A stretch of DNA of 64,000 nt, from the NCBI GenBank assembly GCA_030674185.1, contig CM060312.1, positions 73,970,237 to 74,034,236 on the forward strand. Direction: 5' to 3'. A program made the translations under genes and the position numbers. Source of the stretch: Monoplex corrugatus (Eukaryota > Mollusca > Gastropoda > Littorinimorpha > Ranellidae). This document shows positions 39,201 through 53,400 of this stretch, piece after piece (position 1 is the first letter of the stretch; each line of letters begins with the position of its first letter). The notes beneath the pieces were generated by a model, which was not told the DNA's origin, searched no databases, and saw nothing but the letters and a program-made list of their open reading frames with translations.

Positions 39201-42200
39201 AAACGTGCAACCATCACACGTCCCATCAGAGCATTTAGGCGGCAACTCGATGGCACTTGTGTAGGTTTCGTCAGGGTCACAGCGAAGACTGATGATAGTA
39301 GTGCGGCCATCTGGGCACGCCAAAGTGGGTCTGGCAGAGGAGATATGGTAAAGTTATCAACGACAAAAATCGGAAGCAAAGTGAACATCGGTGTTCACAA
39401 GAATCAGAATCCGTTAAAACAAAAACACACATTGGGTCAGCTGAGACCTTTCCATATTTCAAGTCTTAAACATCTGATTTTGTCTGTTTGACAATCACAT
39501 ACTCTGTCTTCCATCAAGTCTCACTTGAAGACATAGTGTTTTGTCCAGCAGCGATCCCCCCAACCACCACCACCACCTCTCTATGCCCACCTTTTCGTCC
39601 AACTCCCTCCTGTCCTCCCCATCCTGATTTGTGTGTGTCTGTACCCTGAAGTTTTGGTCATTGTGGGTGAATGATGAGAATGATGAGAGTGTAAACTTTG
39701 ATTTGATTTATACATCAAGATTTGGTGCTGTGTAAATATCACATTTATTACTGTTATTATCATCAGTATTATTATCTTCAATTTCCTCAAGTTAAGTGAA
39801 AGCACCCTAAAATGCAATTTTTCATTCACAATATTTTTTTTGGTCAATATTTTATGAATTTATTACTTCCTTTGTTAAAAATATGTTCATAAAGCATAAT
39901 GCATCTAACAAGAAAACAATAACAGATTGATTAAATCTGCTTTTCGCACAGTAATTTATAAACTGAAAATTTTCAAGATGGGTTTTAAAGCTAAAAAAAA
40001 TTAAAATGTTGCATTTTCACCTTTTTTTTTTCCTTGCTGGGTCACATGTACATATGTGACTTACTTCAACAAGAGGTCAAAAAATCACACAGCCTGTTTT
40101 CCTCTTGCCGCCCATCATGCTACTGGCAGTTAGGATAACAATGATCTTGGGTTTGCATTTGGCATTTACGATTTCCATCTTTCTATAAGTGGCCTTCTCA
40201 TGACTTTCACCACTGTCATTCATCTGAGTATTTTCTGATGACTATGGAAATCACGCAAACAGTGCTGGCTTCTTCTGCTGCTGTTTCTATAAAAATTGTT
40301 TTTCTCCTGGAACTAGGTTGCTAGTCCTGCACCCAACAACCCCCCCCCCCCCCCCCCCCCCCCCAGCTTGAATGACTGGTGGTTAGCGCTTTGTCAGGCC
40401 TCCACTCTTCAACATGTCTGGCATGGGTAGCTAACCTGTAGCCGACGCTACTGCTTGCATAGCCCTAGTCGTCCCTGAGGCATCTGACTTCACTTCATGT
40501 CTGAGCTTTTAGTTTTTCATTATTATGGAGAACCATTTTTCTACAATATGTGATATGCTGAGGTCTAAAAACAAAGTTTAAACAGTCTAAAAAGTTCTTG
40601 TTATACCAAGCACGTAGACAGCCACTTCCATTACTGTACTGTTGATAATCATGCTCTGTCAAAAAAAGAAAGGACGGAAACAGTCCATAACTACAAAGTT
40701 GCCTTGATCATCAGAACAGTCAAAGTCAAATGTACCAAGCCTGAAGAAGGTTTGAAAATACTTACGTCTGGGACTTGTAGTAGAAGTGGACATCATTCTC
40801 TGTGCCTGAAAAGTATTTGGAGTTTATGTCAAATATATCTGGCGCATAACAAATAACATCAAACATCAGTATGTCATGCACATTTGCATAAAAAAATGTG
40901 CATATACGAATTCATATGCATATGCTGAAAAACAAATTCATCAAAACATGGGCAAAGATATAGATAAAATGAATTATGACATTCTAGGCCTAAGAAAGAA
41001 AGTGTTCATGCTTCTACAGTTTTTGATGGTTGCATGCTAGGCCACTCTGACCAACCTCATGAAGTTATTCAACAAGAGTCATGTTTTTCGAACAAGAAAA
41101 TTATTGTAAATTTCATAAAAACGCACAATTTTCTAAGGTTTATAAAAAAAAAGAAAAAAAAAACAAGAAAAAACAACAAAAAAACCCAAAACAATCCTTA
41201 CAATAATAAAACAATCTTTACCAAAGTCTAACAGTCATCAAAAAGGCAATGTTTTGTTTCATTGTGCCATCTATATATTAGCAGAGCCTGGAATTGCTAA
41301 GAAAAAAAAAGAGGAAACTTCTAGGGGGTTCCGGGGGCATGCTCCCCCGGAAAATTTTTAAAATCAAGACTAAAATCTGTGCATTCTGAGGCATTCTGGA
41401 GACAAATTTAAAGGCATCTAACACACTGAAAATCACAATGAATATCAGTCAAAAGAGTATTTAATAAACATTGGGCACAAGATCAGGATCCATCATACAT
41501 AGCTGATCATTTCAGTGTGTTCATACACAGACATATTCATCAAAACTAGCTAGAAGGCTTATCCAAGTCAGAACGACGAAAGAATCTTGCCAGAGATGTT
41601 TGCTTTTTTTTTTTCGTTTGGTTTCTGTCTGTGCTTGATCACCTGTTTTTTTTTTTTAAGTATTGTCGTCGATTTTTTTTTTAACGCGAAAAATATTTTT
41701 TTGCGCGATTTTCGATTTTGATTTCCGCGGAAATTCTTGTTTCCGCGACGAATTCCAGGCTCTGATTAGTGCTGACACCAAGTTATCCCCACTTGTCCAG
41801 CAATGACAGGATCAGCCACACAACCAACCACTAAGCCAGATGAAATCCTCATGAGCATATGATAGAGTCTGGTATCCCAAAATTTTCTAAGTAAATATGT
41901 AGCCTATAATTACACAAACCAAGTTTCATTGTTTTGAAGATTCTCCCCCCCTCCCGCCCCCCCCCCCCCCTTGATACACAGTACATGTATGATATTGGTA
42001 TCAGTGGATCAGTCAAACCATGATAATTTTTTGATTATCATAACCTCAACCCATAATGGCTTTTTGATTATCGTAATCTGTATTTCAGGTCTGAAAACTG
42101 TATGCTATCTGACAACTAAAAATTAGAGCATGTGCTATCTGACTTGATAGGTATTTGACAGTCTTATTTCCCTGAAATGAAGTATTACTGCATGTTCAAC

Positions 42201-43853
42201 CTTATGTAAAGACTGATGGCTAAACAAACCAACCATTTTCAGTCTTGCATCATGACACTGAGAGTAGTAAATGCAAAGGTGTTCTTATAATCTCAGTGGT
42301 TGTGGGAAATGAGGAGCAAGAGGCCTAAACTCTTGTCAGAGACAGCATTACGAGGGCAGTGCATCTTCTCTCCTTCATGCTTTATGTGTTCAATCCAGAG
42401 CACAAATCAAACCTAATCAACCATCCAGTTGTCAAACATGCTCCACTCTGTTTCATCCTTTCACTCCCTTATGCTTTCCACCAAATGCCCTGCGCTCGAG
42501 CATGACAGAACTGTTCTACGTGCCTGAGCCAGAGCAATGTTTGGAGCCAAATCTTAACCCCATAAACTGTTTTTTAGCCTTTAAATTCTATGTAAGTGAT
42601 TACAGAAGGGACACAACTCTTGCTGACATCCTGGTTTATCCTCCAATAACACATACAAAAAACAACAACAAACAAACAAAACAGGCACCAATTTCTAAAC
42701 CAGAAAGTGACAGAAATTGTAAATATAAGATAAACACTGGTGGAAAGAGAACACAAAGTTTCCCAAAATAACTCTGACACACATATACAAAAAAACACCC
42801 TTATTTCAAAATGGATTTGATCACAAAGTCATTTGTATCAATTGGTTTTCAATGAATTTTGAGACAATACAACTGTATCAAAATTATTGAAATGTTGACT
42901 ACATATCAAATTATCAGTTGTCAGTAATTGTGTGAAATTTCATGTTTGGAGGGTGGTGGTGGTGTCAAAGAGTGCTGCAGTGGCCAACACTGTACCCCGT
43001 GTTGCCAACAGGTGAGAGAGGTGAGATTTGAATAGTTGACAAGTACTAAGATGTTCAGCAAAGCACATCTCCATCACAAGCAGCACAGCCACAATCAGGC
43101 AGGCTGAGAAGACTGCACAAACTGTAAGTCTTGAAAGGCTGCTAAGATTAACCTCAGCTTTCAGAACAAGTAGTTGAACAACAAAGCTATCCCATCCCCT
43201 ACTCCCACACATGACAAAGTACCCGTTTAGCAAAGCATATCTCCATTACAAGCGCACAGCGAAAAACAGGCAGGCTGAGAAGACTGCACAAGCTATAAGC
43301 CTTTAACCCTCTTGTTTTCTATTCTACAGAGCTAAACTACCCCTAGATTTCAAAATTTTTCAAGCTTTTCCCCCAAAATAAGGTTACTCTGTTTATGAGT
43401 ACACTGTGAGCATGTCTGATCAGATATAAAGCTAGAAATTTGTCAGGTGTTGGTAAACATGCTTTGCTTGGATATCAGGTCTTTTTGACAGAATGAGTAA
43501 TAACAACTCAGCTATCCCATCCCCTATTCCCACACATGACGAAGTACCTACCATCGGACTGGAAACCACCGGCTTTGTACAAGCTGGCCAGAGATACATT
43601 GCTGACTATCTTGGTCAGATGAGTTGCCAAACTGTAACACACAAAATAACAGTTTGCTGAAGTCAACTTGCTTCTCAGTGATTACCTGGCAGAATGGTGC
43701 ACCTGCCCTCATAATCCCTTTTGTGAAACACCTTTCTGGTAGGTAACTCTTGGGATGCCTTTTATCATCGGATTAATATGAAGGTATATCCATTGATACA
43801 GGCACACAGGAACCTGCTCACTTATTTCCTTTACATGAACACATTCACATGAG

Positions 43854-43886
<33 letters not shown>

Positions 43887-43890
43887 CACA

Positions 43891-43922
<32 letters not shown>

Positions 43923-45976
43923 CACACACACACACACACGCATTCAACACACACACTCACAGATATACACACACACATTGCACATCACAAAAATCGTTTT
44001 TTCCCCATATAATTTATTCATCTTTTCTCTAAAGGCACAACACAAAACAGTGAACACTTACATGCCACAGGAAACAACAAGAATAGAACAAAATGAAATA
44101 GGACAAAACAAATAAAACAAACTAAACTAAACTAAACTAAACTAAACTAAAATGAAGTAAACAATAAAATAAAATGAAATAAAATAATGAATTAAAATGA
44201 AATAGAATAGAATAAAACAAAACAAAATAAAACAAGGCAAAATAAAATGAAATAAACAAAGAGATTAAAAGGATGCTGTACTAATGAATTGTATGGAGAG
44301 GAGATGTTTCTTCACATCAGACAGGAAATCAGATAGACCACCACGAATATAAATAAATACATAAATAGATACATCAATTAATGTAAATACACAAATAGAT
44401 CAATCAATCAATAAACCAAACCAACAAATCAATCAATCAATCAATCAATCAATCAGTCTGTCAGTTAGTCAGTCACTCAGTCAGTCAGTCAGTCAATCAG
44501 TCAGTCAGTCAGTCAGTCAGTCAATCAATCAATCAATCAGTTAGGTTTAGTTTGGCCGATCTCCCAATCAAGCCTCTGTGATGTACTCCTTCCACTTGCT
44601 CCTGTCCAACATAGCTGCCTTGATCTCATCAATGTTTTCGAGGCCAGTGTCCCTTTTGAGAAGATCAATGAAGTCTGTTGTCTTCCTTCCCCTGTTCGCT
44701 CTCCCTCCAGTTGGCTGCCACAGTACAAGATGTGAAGCAGCCTACGTGTTCTTATCTTGGCACTAACTTTAGGGAGGTATCCATATAGCTCTTCGTTAGT
44801 CATGCGCTGCTTCCAAGAGACACTGAATGCCATCCTAAACATGCAAGTATACGTCCCATCAAGACTCTTCTCCATCTGCTTTGTTAAGGTCCACGTTTCA
44901 ATCAATACTGTATAAAGAGATGAAAACGGTACTAACCTGACGGGTTGTGTGGAGATAAGAGGTTTCTTGACATCAGACTGGGGTATTAGGGTGGACCGAC
45001 ACACCATACCCACCACTTTACTGGGCATGTTTAACATCTGTAAACACAACACACAGAACTGTCAATACAGGGTAAAGATGAAAGAAAAAAGAGAACTACT
45101 TATAAAAGAAGAAGAACAACAACAACAACAACAAAACCCCTTAACTTCCAGGGATGTATTATTTAGGAGACTAAATCCAGGTAAGTATTTCCAGACAATG
45201 CTACTTTCCTTCAATGCATCACTAGATAACCCCTACACTCCCACTCTTCCTAGCTGACAAGGATTTACTCTCATAAAAAATATAAAAAGAAGAAGAAGGA
45301 AGAGGAGAAGAAAAAGAAGAAGAAGAAGAAGAAGAAGGAGAAGAAGAAAGAGGAGGAGAAGAAGAAGAAGAAAAAGAAGAATATGAAGAAGAAGAAGAAG
45401 AAGGAAGAGGAGGAGAAGAAGAAGAAAAAGAAGAACATGAAGAAGAAGAAGAAGGAAGAGGAGGAGAAGAAGAAGAAGAAGAAGAAGAAGAAGAAGAAGA
45501 AGAAGAAGAAGAAGAAGAAGAAGAAGAAGAAAAAGAAGAAGATAAAGAAGAAGAAGAAGGAAGAGGAGAAGAAGAAGAAGAAGAAGAAGAAGAAGAAGAA
45601 GAAGAAGAAGAAGAAGAAGAAGAAGAAAAGAAAAAGAAAAGAAGAAAAAGAAGAAGAAGAAAAAGAAGAAGATAAAGAAGAGTAATAGGAAGAGGAAAAA
45701 GAAGAAAAAAGAAGAAGAAAAAAGAGAAGAAGAAGAAGAAAAAGAAAAGAAAGAAGAGAGAAAAAAGAAAAGAAAAAAAAAATATAAAAAAAGATATAAA
45801 AAAGAAATAACAACAATAACAAAAAATAATAATAATAATAAATAATAATAGTGAACATTATGGCGCTTAATCTAAAAAAAGCCCTAAACGCTTACAGTAA
45901 ACACACACACACGCGCACACACAACACACACACACACACACACACACACACCCGCACACACACACACACACACACC

Positions 45977-46009
<33 letters not shown>

Positions 46010-49000
46010 GCACACACACACAACACGCAGCGCGGGGCACAGATTTCAAGGTGGCAGCTGAAGTAAGAGTACAGAACTACAGGCTAGGATTTAAAAAGAG
46101 TGGTTTTTAGACTGGACTTAAACGAAGAAAGGGTACAGGTAGAGCGGAGAGGAAAGGGAAGTTTGTTCCAAATAGAGGGGGCCTGATAAGAAAAAGCACG
46201 TTCACCAAGGGTTTTGTTGCGGAAGCGTGGGATTCTAAGTAGGTGGGCATCAGTAGAAGAGCGTAGCTCTCTGGAGGGAATGTAAACAGTCAGGAGATCA
46301 GAAAGATAGGGGGGAGCTAGACCAGCCAGAGACTTATGGCATAGGAGGGAAAGTTTATAGTCAATACGCTTTCGAACAGGAAGCCAGTGTAGAGTTCGAA
46401 GCAGAGGGGAAACATGAGTTGACCTTGGGCATTTCCGTACAAGGCGAGCAGCGTTATTTTGAACTTTTTGCAATTTGGATAAGAGTGTTTGGGGGCAGCC
46501 AGCAAGAAGCGAGTTACAGTAGTCGAGTCTGGAAAGAATGAGTACAGAAATGAGAGTTATAGTGCTTTCTTCAGATAGAAGATGACGCACAGAACTGATC
46601 CGTCGAAGTTCTAAGTAACAAGCACGACAGACAGAGGATACCTGGCTGTGGAAGGAAAGAGTTTGGTCCAGTACAACTCCAAGATTACGCACGGATGTGG
46701 AAGTGTGGATTACCGAGTCTTCAAGCTGGATAGAAACAGGGATAGGCACAGTAGACAGAAGTCGCTTTGATGCAATAAATATAAATTCTGTTTTGTCATT
46801 ATTCAGCTGGAGTTTGTTGCATGTCATCCAAGACTTTATGTCAGAAATGCAGAGCTGTGTGCGTTGAATTATAGAAGGGATAGTGGAGGGATGGCCAGAC
46901 ATGTAGATTTGGTTGTCATCAGAAAAACAGTGATGGGATACGTGATGATGGGCTACAATGTCAGAGATAGGCTGAGTGTACAAAATAAAGAGAATAGGGC
47001 CTAAGACAGAGCCCTGAGGAACACCGTACTTCAAGATGGTAGGATTAGAAGAGACACCATTTATGGAGACAACTTGTACACGACCAGAAAGGTAGGATTG
47101 AAACCATGACAGAGCAATGCCAGAGATACCAAAAATATTCTGAAGTCGAGAAAGAAGAGTATTGTGGTCAATAGTGTCGAAGGCAGAAGAGAGATCAAGA
47201 AGAGAGAGAAGGGACACCTGACCATTGTCTAGAGTAGATAGCAGATCATTCACAATCTTCAAAAGAGCAGTCTCTGTACTATGACCAGAGCGATAGGCAG
47301 ATTGCAAAGGATAGAGAAGGCTGTTGCAATCCAGGTATTCCTGGAGTTGGAGAAGTGCGATCTTTTCAATAATCTTAGAAAGAAAGGACAGATTGGAAAC
47401 AGGACGGTAGTTTTTCAGGTTTTCAGGATCAAGGGAGGGTTTCTTTAGAAGAGGTTGAACAATAGCTGTCTTGAGAATAGAAGGAAAACATCCAGAAGTG
47501 AGAGAGTCATTTACAATGACAGTGATGTAGGGAAGCAAATCGTGAATCAATTGGGATAAAAGAACAGATGGAAGGGGATCAAGTGCACATGTCTTTATGG
47601 TAGTTTTATGAATAACTTCACTGACAACAGCTTCAGTCACAGGCTTAAATTCATTAAACAGGTTTCCAGTGAAAGAGTCATAGGGAACATCTGGTAACAT
47701 TGCTGACTGAGAGTCGAGGCTTGAACGAAGATCTTCAATTTTGTTACTAAAAAAGTCACAAAATTTCTGTGGTAGATTAGAGGGATAGACAGGCGAAGGA
47801 AGTGGGGATGATTTTATTCTCCCCATGAATGCATTGGTGACCTTGAACAGTTGTTTTGTTGTAGTACATGCAGTGATTTTTGAATTATAATATGCTGACT
47901 TGGCTTGTTGTACTAAGGTATTTACTAAATTGTTAGCAGCACGCATTATCTGTTTGTGAATTTCTAGTCCACTTTTAAGCCATTGTCTCTCAGCCCTTCG
48001 TCTTGCACGCTTAGCATCCAGTACTTGTTCTCCAGCAGCTGGAAACCAGGGCGACGGTGGTCGGGTGGAGATTTTCCGTCGAAGAACAGGAGCATGGCGA
48101 TCCATGACGTCTTGAAGAAGGCTGTTGAACAGCCCGGCAGATAGGGCAGGAGCCGACTGAAGAGCGGCCAGCACATCCGATCTAAAAGCCACAAAGTCGA
48201 TGGATGCCAAGTCACGCTTCTCAATGTAGCGGGGAGGCTTAGAGGGAACAGGGAGGTTCAGCATGGCTAGAACAGGGTAGTGGTCCGAAGTCAGGGACAG
48301 GCTGGTCGAGACAGACTCAACCAGTTCTCCTTCAGGGTGAATGATCCAGTCGAGGATATGGCCAGACTTGTGGGTAGGGGAGGTGACAGCCTGGGATAGA
48401 TTGAAGGATTCAAGAAGATCCATGAGACGCGACGGATATGTATTTGAGGGGGTATCCCAGTGGAAGTTAAAGTCTCCCACCAAAATGAAATTACCTCTAA
48501 CCATGTTCATATGTTCAAGTAAATCGGGGAGCTCGTCGAGAAAGAGTGAGTCCTTGAGATGGTTCTTTTTGTTAGGAGGGGGGCGGTACAAGCAGAAGAC
48601 ATGAAGTAGAAGCTGGGGTAGGGAGAGAGTAAGTTGGGCCAGTTCAAATGAAGTGTGAGGGAAGGAGAAGTTCGAGGTAGCACTAATGGAGGAAGTAATG
48701 GCATCAGACACAACAAAAGCGATGCCTCCACCACGGGTCTGCCGAGGGAAGCTGAGAGTCTTGAAGCCTGGAGGGGACAAGTCACAACACTTGGCCTCAT
48801 CACCACTGGGCAGCAACCAAGTCTCTGTCAGACACAACACACTGACATCGTTGTCAATGACAAAATCGTTGATGGCGGTTCTCTTCACTGCTGTACCCAC
48901 TGATCGGGCATTGAACACAGAGAGGGTCAGTTTCTTGTGGCACCTAACAGAGCAACCAGGCTTGAAAAGGGGCACAGTAATTAGGTTTGATGGAACAGCA

Positions 49001-49784
49001 GAGCGAGGTGGGGATCCATGAGAGATAGGGGGAGCACGACTGGCAACAGCAATCTTTCTATGCTTTCTTCTCCCCGCCCTGCATCCCCGAACATGAGGAA
49101 GATTCACACCGATGCGGAGCCTTCGTAATGTCAGGTTCAAGGTTGGATCAAGGGGTGCAGGTTGCACTGCTAGCAGTTCATTGCAGCTGTAGGATAGAAG
49201 GGGTGAATGAGCAGCCGACAAGGCAGGACGTTGACAGGTGGGAGGGTAAGGGTGTAAATACCGACGTGAGTGAGTTCGCTGGAATGTAGAAAGGGAAGGG
49301 CGAAACTGTCGGTGGATGGAAGAATGGGATGGTGAGGGCACGAAAAGCGCAGGAGGAGGGAGAGAGAAAGGAAGGGAATGACCCAGATAACGCACGTGTG
49401 AAGCATGGCAGGAATAAACTGGCGGGCGAGTGTAATCAAATATTGCAACTGTACCTGATAGTCTGGCCAAAAACAGGAACCATAGCAAACGCAGGTTCGG
49501 GGGAAGAGAGGCACAAAACACACACCAAAATAACGTCCATTCCATCACGAATACACTGATACAACTTTCAGAGCAAATAACGTAGTCAGTCACCAGTAAT
49601 CCATATAAACAAACGAGAGAAAAATGCTCAGCCTGTTAGGCGAAGGAAGACAACTCTACGCAATAATAATAATAATAATAACAATAATAATAATAACAAC
49701 AATAATAACAACAACAATAATAATAATAATAACAATAATAATAATAACAACAATAACAATAATGATAATAATAATAATAATAAT

Positions 49785-49823
<39 letters not shown>

Positions 49824-50107
49824 AATAATAAAAAATTTATAGCACAAAGGCCTATGTCGAAAGAATGCTTGCGGCACCGTAAAAGAACACAACATTATCA
49901 AACTTTCAATCAAGTAAAAACAGACACTAACAAAATAGGAAATGAAACCAGGAACCGTAGGAACATAAGTGCTGGGAACCAAAGTAAAAGCAAGAGCCAA
50001 GTAAAACAAATGAAATGAATACAAGTAGTCTCACACAGACAGACACAGACACAGACAGACACACAGACAGAGACAGACACACAGACAGACAGAGACAGAC
50101 CACAGGC

Positions 50108-50138
<31 letters not shown>

Positions 50139-50215
50139 CACACACACACACACACTGGATGCTGAGCTAAGATACACTCATCCTGTCAGGTGTATGATCT
50201 TTGACCCAAATTCTT

Positions 50216-50304
<89 letters not shown>

Positions 50305-50373
50305 AACACACAAATACAGGATGCCGGCCAACCCCCCCCCCCCCCCCAAAAAAAAACAAACAAAAACCCACAT

Positions 50374-50420
<47 letters not shown>

Positions 50421-53400
50421 TACAAAGATAAACACTGTCCCATAACTCCAAAGTCAGAGAGGAGTAAACAGCATGAGCCAATAAATACATAAACAAACAG
50501 ACAAAAACAAAAAGGACATTGATGTTTGGGGATAGAATAGCAAACATAAAACTGATAGAATAGTGATGAATGACCACTGTAATCAAGTAGCATTGAAAAT
50601 ATATAAACAGACACCAGTGATGTCCTTCATATTTAACGATTTGATAATGTCCATCCTACCTATAGAGCCACCGATCTACAGATCAGATGTCAATCATGTT
50701 TACATATCTGACAGACTTCATCATCATCATCATCATCAGGTGCCTTGCCACATGGCGTTGGTGATTATGGACTTCCATCTGTCTCTATCTCTTGTTGCCT
50801 CAAGCACCTCTTCCACCCTCCCTGTCTTCAGCCACTCTGCAAGTCCGTCTAGTATCTTCTCCCTGGGTCTACCCGGTGCTCTCCTTCCCTCCAGCTTTCC
50901 CGTTGTGACCAGGTGTTCCAATACCCCTTTCCTCATAAAATGGCCTATGAATGTTGCCTGTCTTTTCCTAGTCAATGATCTACTTGTGTCTGCCTCCACC
51001 AAGACTGTCTCATTTGTTTTCTTTGCTGTCCATGGAACTCTCAAAATCCTTCTTAGAAACCACATCTCGGCTGTCTCAATCTTGTTCTGGCTTTGCTTGT
51101 TAACTGTCCACGCCTCGCAACCGTACCACAGTATTGGTTCTACATAACATTCAAGAACTCTCTTCCTGATGTTAATTGATAGGCAATTTGTTGGTAAGAA
51201 TGCTCTCCATCTTCTTGAATGTTGTTTTTGCTTGGCCGATTCTGCTGACTTACTTCCCTTGAAGTATGTATCATGTCATCTCCACTTACTGAACATAATG
51301 TCTGAATAAACATATGGCAGTATTCATGACATCAGTCTGGACTCTCAACATCTGAGCATACACGAGAGATCAGACATTCCTTTACAGAATAACACACAAG
51401 CATATTAACAACAATAGTTGTTATTACCATTATCAGCTATGTATGTACCAAATCTTTCATTTTGGCAATAGCTATCAGGTGTCACACACACACACACACA
51501 CGCACGCACACACACACGCACACTCACACACAAAATATTTGAAATCAGTATGGTATTATCATTATGAAGACGAAGAATATATGCAATAAAAAATTAAGGT
51601 ACTATGATGAAATAAAATCATATCAAGCTGAACAAGCACGCAAAACCCACAACCGTATCATGCTTTTCGTAGATTCGGAGTGCTCTACTACAAGTTTTTT
51701 TTATTTATTCATTTATACATTTACCTGTCTGCTTTTTGTTTTTAATACCACATTACACTCTTCCAAAATTCAGAATGGTCTAACAATCCATAACCTTGCC
51801 TATCTATTCATTCATTTATGCATGTTCTCTTTTTCTGTTTGCTTGTTTCCTTAATTATACAGTAAGAAGTTTTAAATTTTTTCTTTAACATTCAAACCTA
51901 TTCGTACAGTAAAAACCTTTTCCTTTTTCATTATCATTATCATTTCTTGAAACTGAATAGCAATGAAAAAGTAATATTCCCACCTAATCTCTCACATACA
52001 GAGTATACAGCACGTAACGTGACCTACATACAAGAGTTATGAGTTTGTTCAAGTGGGGCTCATCACACTTGTTACAGTTTCTATTATGTGCTACACCTAA
52101 ACCTACCAACACATTTTTGCTAGATTCCTTGTTTGGACTTGTTTTTAATACAGCATTAGCCCTGGTATGGCTTTAGTAGTTGGCTGGGCAATAAGCAATA
52201 TGAACTTGAACTTACCAGACTCCATAACCCTTTGACTCCCGCACCCTGTCCACCAGCATCCTGCATTGTCAACCTTGCCAGCAAAGCAAAAACTGAACCC
52301 TTTGTCTCCCTCATCCTGTCCAACAGCTTCCTGCAGGAAGCTAGCAGATAGGGTGAGGGAGTCAAAGGGTTAAGTTTTTGCAGTTGATGGGTAGAGTGCG
52401 GGAGTCTAAGGATTAAGCCTGCACAAGCAAGAGGTTAGTGCATGAGAAGCAACTGCCAGCTGATATATTGACTGTGCCTTTGTGATGCTTTGCATATAGA
52501 ATACATCATACTCAGAGGTCTATGAACTTACAAGATAAACTTATTAGGAATGATAAAATAGTAAACTAGCATTGAATCTGTTGTTCTATCTATTCAGAGC
52601 ACATGCTTATATACTTGACTGAAGATACACATAAATCAAGCTACTGAAATATATCTTCGATACATTGTTAAAACTCTAAGTTTTCTTAAAACCACCACCT
52701 TAAGAGTGTTAAAACAAAGCAGGTTATATGCTTAGCAAATAAGCAAGGCATTAGGGAGATGGAGATCATAGCCAAGCTGGTTATTACCAAACAGAATTTT
52801 AATAAATCCCAACAATCTACACGAAGCGAAATATACATTACCCAATTATTAGTTAAGGTGTGGCAAAGGACTGAAAATGCAAATCTAAATATTAGTACAC
52901 AAACAAGTTAACAAACCACATGTAACTGTTGTTACTGAGAATTTGTACACATCTTTTATGGAAACAAGATCAAAAGATTAAGCTTCAATATCCACTCAAC
53001 ATTAGAAAGAGTAATACTAAAGTAATGAAAGCTACACAGAGGAAGTTTTGTTTAATTTGTGCTTTCTTGTACTGAATGTCATTCAATGCCTGATTTCAAT
53101 ACAAAAAATGAACCATAACGTTTCTGCTGATGTGCCGATGCCATTGCATCAGCATTCAGAAATCCCCTGATGATACTCACACTGGAAATTGTCTATGATC
53201 CATTAAAAAAAACAAAAACAGTTAAAGGGAAGCAGATTTGGTATTTCTTGACAGCACAAAATCACCACAGTTAACCTTGTACAGTATGCAATGTTGATTA
53301 ATTAAAAGTGTATCTTCGGATGGGGATTTTGAAGCTGTAAAGACTGGGACCCACAAAAGTGGAATGTGTTCATTGCGAAAAGGCTTTATAGCTCAAAGTA

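Noticed and set aside
45271..45858. Poly-Phe and poly-Lys open frames
   Set aside because: Translations of the GAA.TTC tract.
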